Shown piece by piece: positions 37,037 through 45,783 of a DNA stretch of 64,000 nucleotides. The position numbers and the translations under genes are program-made. The DNA comes from Maricaulis alexandrii (GTDB lineage Bacteria; Pseudomonadota; Alphaproteobacteria; Caulobacterales; Maricaulaceae), in the NCBI RefSeq assembly GCF_005871165.1, contig NZ_SWKP01000006.1, positions 262,001 through 326,000 of the forward strand, in the 5' to 3' direction. The notes beneath the pieces were generated by a model. It ran no database searches and was not told where the DNA came from. It worked only from the letters and a program-made list of their open reading frames with translations. How positions within the stretch are numbered: position 1 is the stretch's first letter; each line of letters starts with the position of its first letter.

Positions 37037-39574
37037 TCAGTTCTCTTTGGCGCTGAGCTCTTCCTTCACCTTTTCCGCCAGCTGGGTCAGGGTGAACGGC
37101 TTGGGCAGGAAGGAGATTTCCTGTTCCTTGGAGAGCGTGTCGGAGAATTGTTCGGCCGCGTAGCCGGAGATGAAGACGATGCGGGTGTCTTCCAGAAGAT
37201 GGCGCGCCTTCTCCAGCAGGCCCGGCCCGTCCAGCCCCGGCATGACCACATCGGAAATGACCAGATCGAAGCCCTCTGTCTCGTCCTCGAGGATTTCATA
37301 GGCTTCCTCGCCATCGCAGGCTTCCATGACGTCATAGCCCCGCTTGGCCAGCGTCTTGGCCGCGATCTGGCGAACGGCATCCTCGTCCTCGACCAGAAGG
37401 ATGCGGCCCCGGCCGGACAGGTCTTCCGGTGCCTTCTCAACCGTCTTTTCGACCTCGGCCTGCTTCAGCTCGACGGTCTCTTCCTCGGTCGGCTGATGGC
37501 CCGGCAGATAGATGGTGAAGGTTGTGCCCTTGCCCACTTCACTGTCCGCGAACAGGAAGCCGCCGGACTGTTTGACGATGCCGTAGACGGTCGCCAGACC
37601 CAGACCGGTGCCCTTGCCGGCCTCCTTGGTGGTGAAGAAGGGTTCGAAAATCTTCTCCAGCGTCGCCTTGTCCATGCCATGGCCCTCATCGGTCACGGCG
37701 ATGGCGAGCCAATCGCCTTCGCGCGGATTGGGGGCGCCGGCATTGCGCACGACTTCGTCGGACACTTTGGCGGTCTTCACCACCAGGGAGCCACCGCCCT
37801 GGTCGCGCATGGCGTCGCGGGCGTTGGCGGCCAGATTGATGATGGCGGTTTCCAATTGGCCCTTGTCAGCCTTGATCATCGGCAGGTCGCGGCCATGGAC
37901 GATATCCAGCCGCACCGTCTCCTCGACGATCTGGCGCAGCAGGACCGACACATCCGAGAGAAGATCGCCGATATCCAGCGTTTCCATGCGGAAAGTCTGC
38001 TTGCGCGAGAAGGCGAGCAGTTTGCGCACCAGGCCCGCGGCCCGGGCCACGGTCTGGTTGATCGACTGAAGCTCGGAATAGTCCGGATCCCCGACCGGGT
38101 GACGGTTCAGGAGTTCGTCGCAATTGAGGCGGACGGCGGTGAGCAGATTGTTGAAGTCGTGGGCCACGCCCCCGGCCAGCTGGCCGACCGCCTGCATCTT
38201 GTTGGATTGGGAGAACTGGCGCTCCAGCTCTTTCCAGGCCGTGACGTCAATGACATAGGCAACACGCTTGCCGCCACGGGCCGGCGCAAAGGCCAGGTGG
38301 GCATAGACCGGGGTTTCACCGCTTTCGAGGCGGGCTTCGGCGGGTTCGCCACTGCCGGCCATGGCGGCCGCAAACGCCTCGTCCGGCGAGCGACCATCAT
38401 CCCAATTGAACAGGTCGCAGAATTTGATGCCGGGAATGGCCTTGCCGCCGGTCAGCTGGACCAGGGCGGGATTCACATCCTCGATGATGGCGGTTTCCGG
38501 ATCGGCGCCGTCCAAGCGCACCACGCCGAAGGGCGCATTGGCGAACATGTCGTCCAGCGTCCGGCCCGTCGTCTGCGGCGCATCGGCGGCCATGGCCTGG
38601 CTGACACCCGGCGGCGTGCCGGTGGCGGACAGGCCATACATGACGACCCGGCCCATGCCGCTATCGCCCGGCGTCCATTCCACAGCCAGCGTGACCGGGC
38701 TCTCGATCCCGTCGCGCGCCTTCAGCCGCGCATCGATCCGGGCCACGCCCTCGCCACCGCGGGATTGCTGAACCGCCTTGGCGCCGTCACCGGCCAAAAT
38801 GTCCTTGAGCGGCGGGAAGGGCATGCCTTCGCCCAGGCCAAGCCAGTCGCGGAAGGTGGCATTGCCATTCGCGATCTCGCCATTGACGCGCAGGGAGAAA
38901 AGACCGACCGGCGCATGCAGGCACCAGTCCGCAAGCGCCAGGGCCGAGCCGGCATCACGCGGTGCGGAATCCTTGAGGCGCCAGAGGATGAGACCGCCCT
39001 CTTGCGGGCTGGCCTCCAGGTGGAAGCGCTCCACCCGCCCCTCGCCCATGTCGAGCGGCGGCAGGAGTTCACAAGCGCCCTCCCCGCGGGCCGCAGCCCG
39101 GGCCAGACGATAGACCACGCCATCGCCGCCGCCGGAACTGGCCCAGATCCGATCGATCGTCGGCAGGCCGAAACTCTGGCCGAACCCACCGGTCTGGCGG
39201 GCAAGACTCTGATAGGCTTGGTTGGCCCAGCGAGGGCCGCCGCGCTGATCGGTGATCAGGACAGGCTCGCTGAGCGTATCCAGTGCCTGGAAGGCGAGCT
39301 GATTGGCCGTCGGCGCCCGATTGCTCTCCACCTTGCGACGCATATTGCGGCCCGCCGTTTCGCCCGCGGCGATCGCGTAGAGCACAAGGAAGCCCACAGC
39401 CGCCAGGCCGGACAGGTAGACAAAACCCTGCCAGCCATCCGCGCCAGCCGCCAGCACGGCGGCACCGAAGGCGATCACGGCAATGACCCCGCAGACCCAG
39501 AAGGCCACTTTGCCGATCGGGCGTGACCAGAGGGATTTACGGGGTTTCGGATCGGGGGCGGCAGTCTCGGCCAT
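37037..39574 (-). CDS. cckA: Hybrid histidine kinase CckA
   Basis: An 845-residue membrane kinase that in Caulobacter feeds phosphate through ChpT to CtrA and CpdR, setting the cell cycle. Two transmembrane helices lie in residues 20-66, then PAS domains. HisKA has H472 in [17 protein letters not shown]. HATPase motifs are [19 protein letters not shown] and [13 protein letters not shown]. The receiver has phospho-acceptor D775 in [14 protein letters not shown]. The length is larger than in Caulobacter. It lies 41 bases after flhB, so it may be co-transcribed with fliQRflhB. Confidence 0.95.
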   Translation of the reverse strand: MAETAAPDPKPRKSLWSRPIGKVAFWVCGVIAVIAFGAAVLAAGADGWQGFVYLSGLAAVGFLVLYAIAAGETAGRNMRRKVESNRAPTANQLAFQALDTLSEPVLITDQRGGPRWANQAYQSLARQTGGFGQSFGLPTIDRIWASSGGGDGVVYRLARAAARGEGACELLPPLDMGEGRVERFHLEASPQEGGLILWRLKDSAPRDAGSALALADWCLHAPVGLFSLRVNGEIANGNATFRDWLGLGEGMPFPPLKDILAGDGAKAVQQSRGGEGVARIDARLKARDGIESPVTLAVEWTPGDSGMGRVVMYGLSATGTPPGVSQAMAADAPQTTGRTLDDMFANAPFGVVRLDGADPETAIIEDVNPALVQLTGGKAIPGIKFCDLFNWDDGRSPDEAFAAAMAGSGEPAEARLESGETPVYAHLAFAPARGGKRVAYVIDVTAWKELERQFSQSNKMQAVGQLAGGVAHDFNNLLTAVRLNCDELLNRHPVGDPDYSELQSINQTVARAAGLVRKLLAFSRKQTFRMETLDIGDLLSDVSVLLRQIVEETVRLDIVHGRDLPMIKADKGQLETAIINLAANARDAMRDQGGGSLVVKTAKVSDEVVRNAGAPNPREGDWLAIAVTDEGHGMDKATLEKIFEPFFTTKEAGKGTGLGLATVYGIVKQSGGFLFADSEVGKGTTFTIYLPGHQPTEEETVELKQAEVEKTVEKAPEDLSGRGRILLVEDEDAVRQIAAKTLAKRGYDVMEACDGEEAYEILEDETEGFDLVISDVVMPGLDGPGLLEKARHLLEDTRIVFISGYAAEQFSDTLSKEQEISFLPKPFTLTQLAEKVKEELSAKEN

Positions 39575-39615
39575 GGCGACGCTCCGGGCGCGAATCAGAA
39601 GAGTTCGGACACAGC

Positions 39616-40707
39616 TTACTCGCTCGGGCGGTACCGCGCGCGTTGTCCCTGTGCCAGCGAGAGGACGTAGCCGATCACCTTGGCCACGGCCTGGAAGTGG
39701 TCGGTCGGAATTTCAGCATCCAGATCCGCCGTCGCCCACAGTGCCCGCGCCAGCGGCGGGTCCTCGACGATCGGCACGCTGTGCTCACTGGCCAGCTCCC
39801 GGATGCGCAGGGCCACCTCATCGACGCCCTTGGCCACACAGACCGGGGCCGGGGTCTCGCCCTGCTCGTAGTACAGTGCGATGGCATAGTGGGTCGGGTT
39901 GGTGACGACCACCGTCGCATCGGGCACCTGGGTCATCATCCGCTTCTGGGCCCGCTCCTGGCGAAGCTGACGCAGCTTGGCGCGGACCATCGGGTCGCCT
40001 TCGGACTGTTTCAGCTCGTCCTTGACCTCACGGCGCGACATGCGGTTGCGCTTCATGAAGCTTTGGCGCTGGAAGATGTAGTCGAGGCCGGCGATGATCG
40101 CGTAGACGATCAGCGAGGCCATCAGGAGTTCGATGGCCGACTGCTTGATGATGCCCAGCACATGGGCCAGGTCCAGCGCCGGCAGGCCGGCCAGGATTTC
40201 ACGTTTGGGATAAAGCACCAGGAAGGCCGCCGCCGCGACCAGGGCCATCTTGCCCAGCCCCTTGAGAAAGTTGGCCAGGCCCTGGGGCCCGAAATTCCGC
40301 TTGAACCCGTCGATCGGGTTCAGCTTGGAGAGTTTCGGCTGGATCTTCTCGGTGGTGAACAGCATGCCCTGCTGGACATAGTGACCCGCAAATCCGGCCA
40401 CCGCGAGGAAGAGGACGGGCAGTCCAACTACGGCAGCCACTTCCCAGGCCGTGCTCTGCATCATCTGCATCATGCCATTGGGATCGACCGAGAAATTATG
40501 GGCTTCGGAAAAAAAGATCTCCAGATCGGCCGCCATCACCCGCGCGACGGTCGGGAAGACAAAGGCCAGAAGGGCCAGGCCCGTCGCCAGAATGAACCAG
40601 CCCGGAATCTCCTGGGATTTGGCGACATCGCCTTTCTCGCGCGCGTCATCCAGCCGCCGCTGTGTCGGTTCCTCTGTTTTCTGGGAGTCGTCTTCGCCTT
40701 CAGCCAC
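39616..40707 (-). CDS. flhB: Flagellar export protein FlhB
   Basis: A 363-residue membrane component of the flagellar type III export gate that switches substrate specificity. The N-terminus EDDSQKTEEPTQRRLDDAREKGDVAKSQEI is typical. The self-cleaving NPTH motif (N270-H273) is in VVTNPTHYAIAL. Four transmembrane helices precede it. It is ten bases after fliR, in the order fliQ, fliR, flhB, cckA. Confidence 0.97.
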   Translation of the reverse strand: MAEGEDDSQKTEEPTQRRLDDAREKGDVAKSQEIPGWFILATGLALLAFVFPTVARVMAADLEIFFSEAHNFSVDPNGMMQMMQSTAWEVAAVVGLPVLFLAVAGFAGHYVQQGMLFTTEKIQPKLSKLNPIDGFKRNFGPQGLANFLKGLGKMALVAAAAFLVLYPKREILAGLPALDLAHVLGIIKQSAIELLMASLIVYAIIAGLDYIFQRQSFMKRNRMSRREVKDELKQSEGDPMVRAKLRQLRQERAQKRMMTQVPDATVVVTNPTHYAIALYYEQGETPAPVCVAKGVDEVALRIRELASEHSVPIVEDPPLARALWATADLDAEIPTDHFQAVAKVIGYVLSLAQGQRARYRPSE

Positions 40708-40717
40708 AGCGCGCTCC

Positions 40718-41470
40718 CTAGTTCATATCCAGCGCGAAGCGCTGCATGCGCTCCAGCCAGACCGCGCTCATCGCACCGAGCGAGATCGCGAGAATGAAAA
40801 GACCGATCATGATGTTGGACGGCATGGCGATGAAGAAGATCTGTGCCTGCGGCATCAGGCGCGAGAGCACGCCGAGCGCCAGGTAGAAAGTCAGACCGAA
40901 CACGATGAGCGGCGCGGCCAGTTGCACGCCGATCCGGAAGGCGTCGACGAAGGCATTGAGCGCCCATTGCGCCGCATCGCCCAGATCCGGCACCTGGCCG
41001 ACATCGAAGACGGCATAGGAGTTCACGGTCGTCTGCAACAGCATGTGGTGCGTATTGGTCGCGAACAGGAGCAGGAGAAAAGTCAGATTGAGGAAGGTCG
41101 CGATCAAGGCACCCTGCTGGCCCTGGGACGGGTCGAAGCTCTGCGCCATGGCCAGCGAGGTCTGCATGCCAATGACCTGACCGGCAATCGCCGCCGCCGC
41201 CATGAAGATCCGCGCCACGGCGCCGATCATCAGGCCGATAATGACCTCCCCCATGACCAGGCCGGCCATGGCCAGCGGCTGGGCCGGCATGGCGGGCAGG
41301 TTCGGCGCCACCAGCGGACCGAGGATGAGACAGGTCAGTAGCGCAAAGGCCAGGCGGATCCGCACCGGGATGGACGGCTCGCCGAAACCCGGCAGTAGCA
41401 TCAGGATCGCCCCGATCCGGGCAAATACCATTCCGGCCGCAAAGATGAGCTCGGGTGCCTGCGGGATCAT
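40718..41470 (-). CDS. fliR: Flagellar export protein FliR
   Basis: A 250-residue membrane protein of the export gate. Conserved parts are FARIGAILMLLPGFGEPSIPVRIRLAFALL, then MGEVIIGLMIGAVARIFMAAAAIAGQVIGMQ and FSLGLTFYLALGVLSRLMPQAQIFFIAMP in part. It overlaps the fliQ stop by four bases, so the two are translationally coupled. The length is usual. Confidence 0.96.
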   Translation of the reverse strand: MIPQAPELIFAAGMVFARIGAILMLLPGFGEPSIPVRIRLAFALLTCLILGPLVAPNLPAMPAQPLAMAGLVMGEVIIGLMIGAVARIFMAAAAIAGQVIGMQTSLAMAQSFDPSQGQQGALIATFLNLTFLLLLFATNTHHMLLQTTVNSYAVFDVGQVPDLGDAAQWALNAFVDAFRIGVQLAAPLIVFGLTFYLALGVLSRLMPQAQIFFIAMPSNIMIGLFILAISLGAMSAVWLERMQRFALDMN

Positions 41471-41730
41471 GGCGTGGAGATCCGGTCGAAAATGATGGTC
41501 ATGAAGCCCGACATGAGGGCGCCCATCAGCGGCAGGAAAATCAGCAATGCAATGAAGATGGCGATGATCTTCGGCACGAAGACCAGGGTCATTTCCTGCA
41601 CCTGGGTGAGCGCCTGGAACAAGGCAATCGTCACCCCGACCGCCAGTCCGACCAGCATGATCGGGGCGGACATGGCCAGCATCAACCAGATGGCTTCGCG
41701 GGCAAAATCGAGGACTTCAGCGCCTGTCAC
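41467..41730 (-). CDS. fliQ: Flagellar export protein FliQ
   Basis: An 87-residue two-helix export-gate protein. It reads VLDFAREAIWLMLAMSAPIMLVGLAVGVTIALFQALTQVQEMTLVFVPKI in short segments that match FliQ closely. It is the first gene of the fliQ-fliR-flhB-cckA run. A CtrA-type box lies 71 bases upstream of its start. Confidence 0.96.
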   Translation of the reverse strand: MTGAEVLDFAREAIWLMLAMSAPIMLVGLAVGVTIALFQALTQVQEMTLVFVPKIIAIFIALLIFLPLMGALMSGFMTIIFDRISTP

Positions 41731-41800
41731 GGGTCTCGCCTCACTTTCTGCGGGGAGAATCGGTCTTACGGTTAATTATGTTTACGGATGCGTGTTCCGC

Positions 41801-41816
41801 GTTAAGAAAGAGTCAA
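41801..41816 (-). promoter_or_regulatory. CtrA-type box upstream of fliQ
   Basis: On the minus strand, TTGACTCTTTCTTAAC. This is TTAA-N7-TTAAC with one mismatch (TTGA). Position and direction fit a CtrA-dependent fliQ promoter, as known in Caulobacter. The first DUF885 gene starts 30 bases away on the other side, so the box could act on both. Confidence 0.65.
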
Positions 41817-41845
41817 TTCTGGTAAACGTTCGGGAGTCATCCATT

Positions 41846-43741
41846 ATGCGCCTTCGCCGCTTTCTCATTGGTACGTCGAGCCTGGCCCTGCTGGCCGCCT
41901 GCAGCCCCGCCGACGAAGCCGCGGCTCCGGTCGAGCAGGTCGAGAACGCTGCCCAGCCGGCGGCCGAGACCGCCAGCGAACAGACCGAGACCGAACGCCT
42001 CTACGCCTGGTTCGACGAACAGTTCAACGCGGAGATGGAGCGCTCCCCGATCAGCAAGACCTATCTGGGCATGCTGGACGATCTGGAAGCCTATGGTGAA
42101 TGGGATGATCCGTCCGAACAGGCCTTCATGGACAGCCTGGCCCGCAGCGCCGAACGCCTGCGCTACATGCGCGAAAACTTCGATTTCGATGCGCTGACCC
42201 CGGAAGCCCAGGTTTCCTATCGCTTCGCCGAGTTCATCGAGACCAACACGGCCGAACAGGGCGAGTTCTGGGATCACGGCTACATCTTCACCCAGTTCTT
42301 CGGCCCGCACACCCAGCTGCCGACCACGATGATCGGCTATCACCGCATCGACACTGTCGAGCATGCCGAAGCCTATATTTCCCGCCTGAACGGGCTGGGC
42401 GACGTGCTCAACACGCGGACGGCCCAGGCCGATGAGCGCGCCCAGGCCGGCGTACTGGCTCCGGCCTTCGCCTATCCGATCGTGATCAGCGCCGCCGAGC
42501 GCTTCATTACCGGTGCCCCGTTTGACGATAGTGGCGAGGACAGCCCGCTGCTGGCCGACTTCCGCGGCAAGGTCGACGCGCTGGACATCGAGCAAGCTGA
42601 AAAGGATGCGCTGATCGCGCAGGCCGAAGAGGCCCTGCTGACCTCGGTCGGTCCGGCCTACACGCAGCTGATCGCGACCATGGAAAGCCATGCCGAGATG
42701 GCCGATGGCCGCATTGAAGGTGTCTGGTCGCTGCCGGAAGGTGAGTCCTTCTACCAGACCCAGGTCAACAACTACACGACCCGCTATGACATGACCGCCG
42801 ACCAGATCCACCAGATCGGTCTGGACGAGGTCGAACGCATTCATGGCGAAATGCGCGAGATCATGGAAGAGGTGAATTTCGAAGGCTCGCTGCAGGACTT
42901 CTTCGCCTATCTGCGCGAGGACGACCAGTTCTACTATCCCGATACCGAGGAAGGCCGTCAGCGCTATCTCGATGAAGCCACCGCCATGGTGGAGCACATC
43001 ATGGAGATCGCACCGCAATACTTCGACACCCTGCCGCGCGCCGACCTGGAAGTCCGCGCGGTGGAGGAATACCGGATCGAGACCGCGACCGGCGCCTTCT
43101 ATGAACAAGGCGCGCTCGATGGCAGCCGTCCCGGCGCCTATTACGTCAACCTGGCCAATATGCGGGACAATCCCACCTATCTGATGGAGACCCTCTCCTA
43201 TCACGAGGGCGCCCCGGGCCACCATTTCCAGATCGCCCTCGCCCAGGAACTGACCGGCGTGCCGATGTTCCAACGCTTGCAGGGCTATTCGGCCTTCTGG
43301 GAAGGCTGGGGCCTCTATGCCGAAAACCTCGGCAAGACGATGGGCGGCTTCACCGATCCCTACCAGGACTTCGGCCGCCTTTCCTATGAGGTCTTCCGGG
43401 CGGCCCGCCTGGTGGTCGATACCGGCGTGCACTCCCAGCAATGGACCGAGGAAGAGGCCGTCCAGTACATGCTGGCCAACACCCCGATGCCGGAAGGCGA
43501 TATCCGCAATGAAGTGCGCCGCTACATGGTGTGGCCGGGCCAGGCCCTGTCCTACAAGATCGGCATGCTGACCATTCTCGACCTGCGCCAGCGGGCCATG
43601 GATGCCCTGGGTGACGACTTCACCTATGGCGCCTTCCACGATGTGGTCCTGACCAATGGGTCCGTGCCGCTCACCCTGCTGGAACAGCAGGTGGATGCCT
43701 GGATCGCGGAAACGCTGGCAGCCCGGGAAACCGAGCAATAA
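41846..43741 (+). CDS. DUF885-family lipoprotein, probable metallopeptidase (copy 1)
   Basis: A 631-residue protein with lipobox LLAAC near residue 20. The DUF885 core carries HEGAPGHHFQ (H453, E454, H458, H459), a zinc-binding-like motif, then FWEGWGLYAENLG, which supplies a likely third ligand Glu. It is probably an outer- or inner-membrane-anchored peptidase of the periplasm. The start MRLRRFLIG is chosen for the signal. Two close paralogues follow in tandem. The acidic Ala/Glu-rich linker after the lipid Cys is common to all three. Confidence 0.88.
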   Translation: MRLRRFLIGTSSLALLAACSPADEAAAPVEQVENAAQPAAETASEQTETERLYAWFDEQFNAEMERSPISKTYLGMLDDLEAYGEWDDPSEQAFMDSLARSAERLRYMRENFDFDALTPEAQVSYRFAEFIETNTAEQGEFWDHGYIFTQFFGPHTQLPTTMIGYHRIDTVEHAEAYISRLNGLGDVLNTRTAQADERAQAGVLAPAFAYPIVISAAERFITGAPFDDSGEDSPLLADFRGKVDALDIEQAEKDALIAQAEEALLTSVGPAYTQLIATMESHAEMADGRIEGVWSLPEGESFYQTQVNNYTTRYDMTADQIHQIGLDEVERIHGEMREIMEEVNFEGSLQDFFAYLREDDQFYYPDTEEGRQRYLDEATAMVEHIMEIAPQYFDTLPRADLEVRAVEEYRIETATGAFYEQGALDGSRPGAYYVNLANMRDNPTYLMETLSYHEGAPGHHFQIALAQELTGVPMFQRLQGYSAFWEGWGLYAENLGKTMGGFTDPYQDFGRLSYEVFRAARLVVDTGVHSQQWTEEEAVQYMLANTPMPEGDIRNEVRRYMVWPGQALSYKIGMLTILDLRQRAMDALGDDFTYGAFHDVVLTNGSVPLTLLEQQVDAWIAETLAARETEQ

Positions 43742-43891
43742 CCGTCTTGCACATTTGACAGGCCAGCCCTGCTAAAGGGTATCCTGCCAGACTATATCAG
43801 GAGGACAGCCGCTGCCGGCCGGTAGCGGCTGCCGTCCGTTCTGAGGCGCTCGACCTGTGGGAGGAGAGAGCGCCGGGTGGGGAGACCGAAA

Positions 43892-45772
43892 ATGATCCGA
43901 TCCGTACGCACGCCGCTGGCCGTGTCGATGCTGGCCCTAGTGGCCGCCTGTTCGCAGCCGGAAGCCGGCAACACGAACGCGCCTGAAGCCCCGATCAGCG
44001 AGGCCCAGCGCCCGGTCGAACAGACCGAGACCGAGCAGCTCTATGCCTGGTTCAACCTGTTGTTCGAAGCCGACCTGTCGCGCTCGCCCCAGGGCATGAC
44101 CTCGTTGGGACGGCTGGACGATCTGGAGGCCTATGGCCAGTGGGATGATGTGTCCGACGCCGCAGCCCAGGCCGACCAGCAACGCCGGATCGACCGCCTC
44201 GCCCATCTCCATGACGCCTTCAATTTCGAAGCGCTCGACGAGCAGGGCCAGGTCTCCTACCGGGTGTTCGAGTATCTGCAGGAAACCGGAATTCGCCAGT
44301 ACGAGTTTCGCGACCAGACGTATGTCTTTACGCAGATGTTCGGCCCGCACACCGGCATGCCGACCTTCCTGATCAATACCCATCGGGTCGACAATACCGA
44401 CCATGCCGAGGCCTATATCTCGCGACTGGCCGGCTTCAGCGACGTGTTCGACACGCTGATCGAACGGGCGGACACGCGGGCAGAGGCCGGCGTCATGCCG
44501 CCGCGCTTCGCCTTCGACTATCTGATCGGCAATACACGCGCCGTGATTACCGGCGCGCCGTTCGATGACAGCGAGACCGACAGCCCGCTGCTCGCGGATT
44601 TTCGTGCCAAGGTGAATGCGCTGGAGATCGACCAGGCCGCCAAGGATGACCTGATCGCCCGCGCGATCCAGGTCATGCAGACGCAGACCGGCCCGGCCTA
44701 TGAGCGCCTGATCGCGATGTTCGAACGCCACCAGGAAATGTCCGACACCCGCGACGGGGCCTGGAAGCTGCCGCGCGGCGAAGCCTATTACCAGAGCCAG
44801 CTGGCCGGTTTCACCACCATGCCCGACCTTTCCCCCCAGGAGATCCACGATATCGGCCTGTCCGAGATCGAGCGCATCCATGGCGAGATGCGCGGCATCA
44901 TGGAGCAGGTCGGATTCGAGGGAACGCTGGGCGAATTCTTCGAATTCATGCGGACCGATGAGCAGTTCTACTATCCCAATACCCCGGAAGGCCGTGAGCG
45001 CTATCTCAACGAGGTGGATGCCGTGTTCGACCGGGTGCGGGATGTCATTCCGGACTATTTCGACACCACACCGCAGGCGCCGATGGTCGTGCGTGAAGTG
45101 GAGGCCTTCCGCGCCGCCGGTTCACCAACCGCCTTCTACAATTCACCGGCGATGGACGGGTCCCGCCCCGGAATCTACTACGCCAACACGTCGAACATGC
45201 GGAACCTGCCGACCTACCAGATGGAGACCCTCGCCTATCATGAGGGCATTCCCGGTCACCATTTCCAACTCGCCCTGACCCAGGAGCTGGAAGGCCAGCC
45301 CATGTTCCAGCGCCAGCTCTACCTGTCCGCCTTCGGCGAAGGCTGGGCGCTCTATGCAGAGAGCTTGGGCAAGGATATGGGCCTTTTCACCGACCCGTAT
45401 CAGGACTTCGGCCGCCTCGCCTACGAGCTGTGGCGCGCCGGCCGCCTGGTGGTCGATACCGGCATCCACGCCCTGCGCTGGAGCCGCGAGGACGCCATCG
45501 AATACCTGCTGGAGAACACCTCCTTCACCGAGGAGGAAGTCACGCGGGAAGTCGAGCGCTACATCGTCTGGCCGGGCCAGGCGACCTCCTACAAGATCGG
45601 CCAGATGCGGATCCGCGATCTGCGCGACTATGCCCAGGCCGAACTGGGCGAGGCTTTCGACTGGGGTGAGTTCCATGATGTCGTGCTGACAAATGGCTCC
45701 CTGCCGCTGCCGGTCCTGACCGAGCTGGTCAATGATTATGTCGCGGCCAACCGGCCGCAGGGTTCCGAGTAA
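43892..45772 (+). CDS. DUF885-family lipoprotein, probable metallopeptidase (copy 2)
   Basis: A 626-residue paralogue of the gene before it. The lipobox is LVAAC. The motif is HEGIPGHHFQ (first His 450) with FGEGWALYAESLG. The shared block TETEQLYAWFNLLFEADLSRSP follows the linker. It is preceded by a 150-base gap. The start ATG at MIRSVRTPLAV is chosen; a GTG five codons earlier would only add charged residues. Eleven bases separate it from copy 3. Confidence 0.88.
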   Translation: MIRSVRTPLAVSMLALVAACSQPEAGNTNAPEAPISEAQRPVEQTETEQLYAWFNLLFEADLSRSPQGMTSLGRLDDLEAYGQWDDVSDAAAQADQQRRIDRLAHLHDAFNFEALDEQGQVSYRVFEYLQETGIRQYEFRDQTYVFTQMFGPHTGMPTFLINTHRVDNTDHAEAYISRLAGFSDVFDTLIERADTRAEAGVMPPRFAFDYLIGNTRAVITGAPFDDSETDSPLLADFRAKVNALEIDQAAKDDLIARAIQVMQTQTGPAYERLIAMFERHQEMSDTRDGAWKLPRGEAYYQSQLAGFTTMPDLSPQEIHDIGLSEIERIHGEMRGIMEQVGFEGTLGEFFEFMRTDEQFYYPNTPEGRERYLNEVDAVFDRVRDVIPDYFDTTPQAPMVVREVEAFRAAGSPTAFYNSPAMDGSRPGIYYANTSNMRNLPTYQMETLAYHEGIPGHHFQLALTQELEGQPMFQRQLYLSAFGEGWALYAESLGKDMGLFTDPYQDFGRLAYELWRAGRLVVDTGIHALRWSREDAIEYLLENTSFTEEEVTREVERYIVWPGQATSYKIGQMRIRDLRDYAQAELGEAFDWGEFHDVVLTNGSLPLPVLTELVNDYVAANRPQGSE

Positions 45773-45783
45773 AGGGGAAAACG

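Noticed and set aside
36707-39526. 939-residue plus-strand open frame opposite cckA
   Set aside because: Shadow frame; CckA has all kinase and receiver motifs on the minus strand.
41837-43738. Minus-strand open frames opposite the DUF885 genes
   Set aside because: The same kind of shadow recurs opposite all three paralogues, as expected from similar codon use, and none has a signal or motif.
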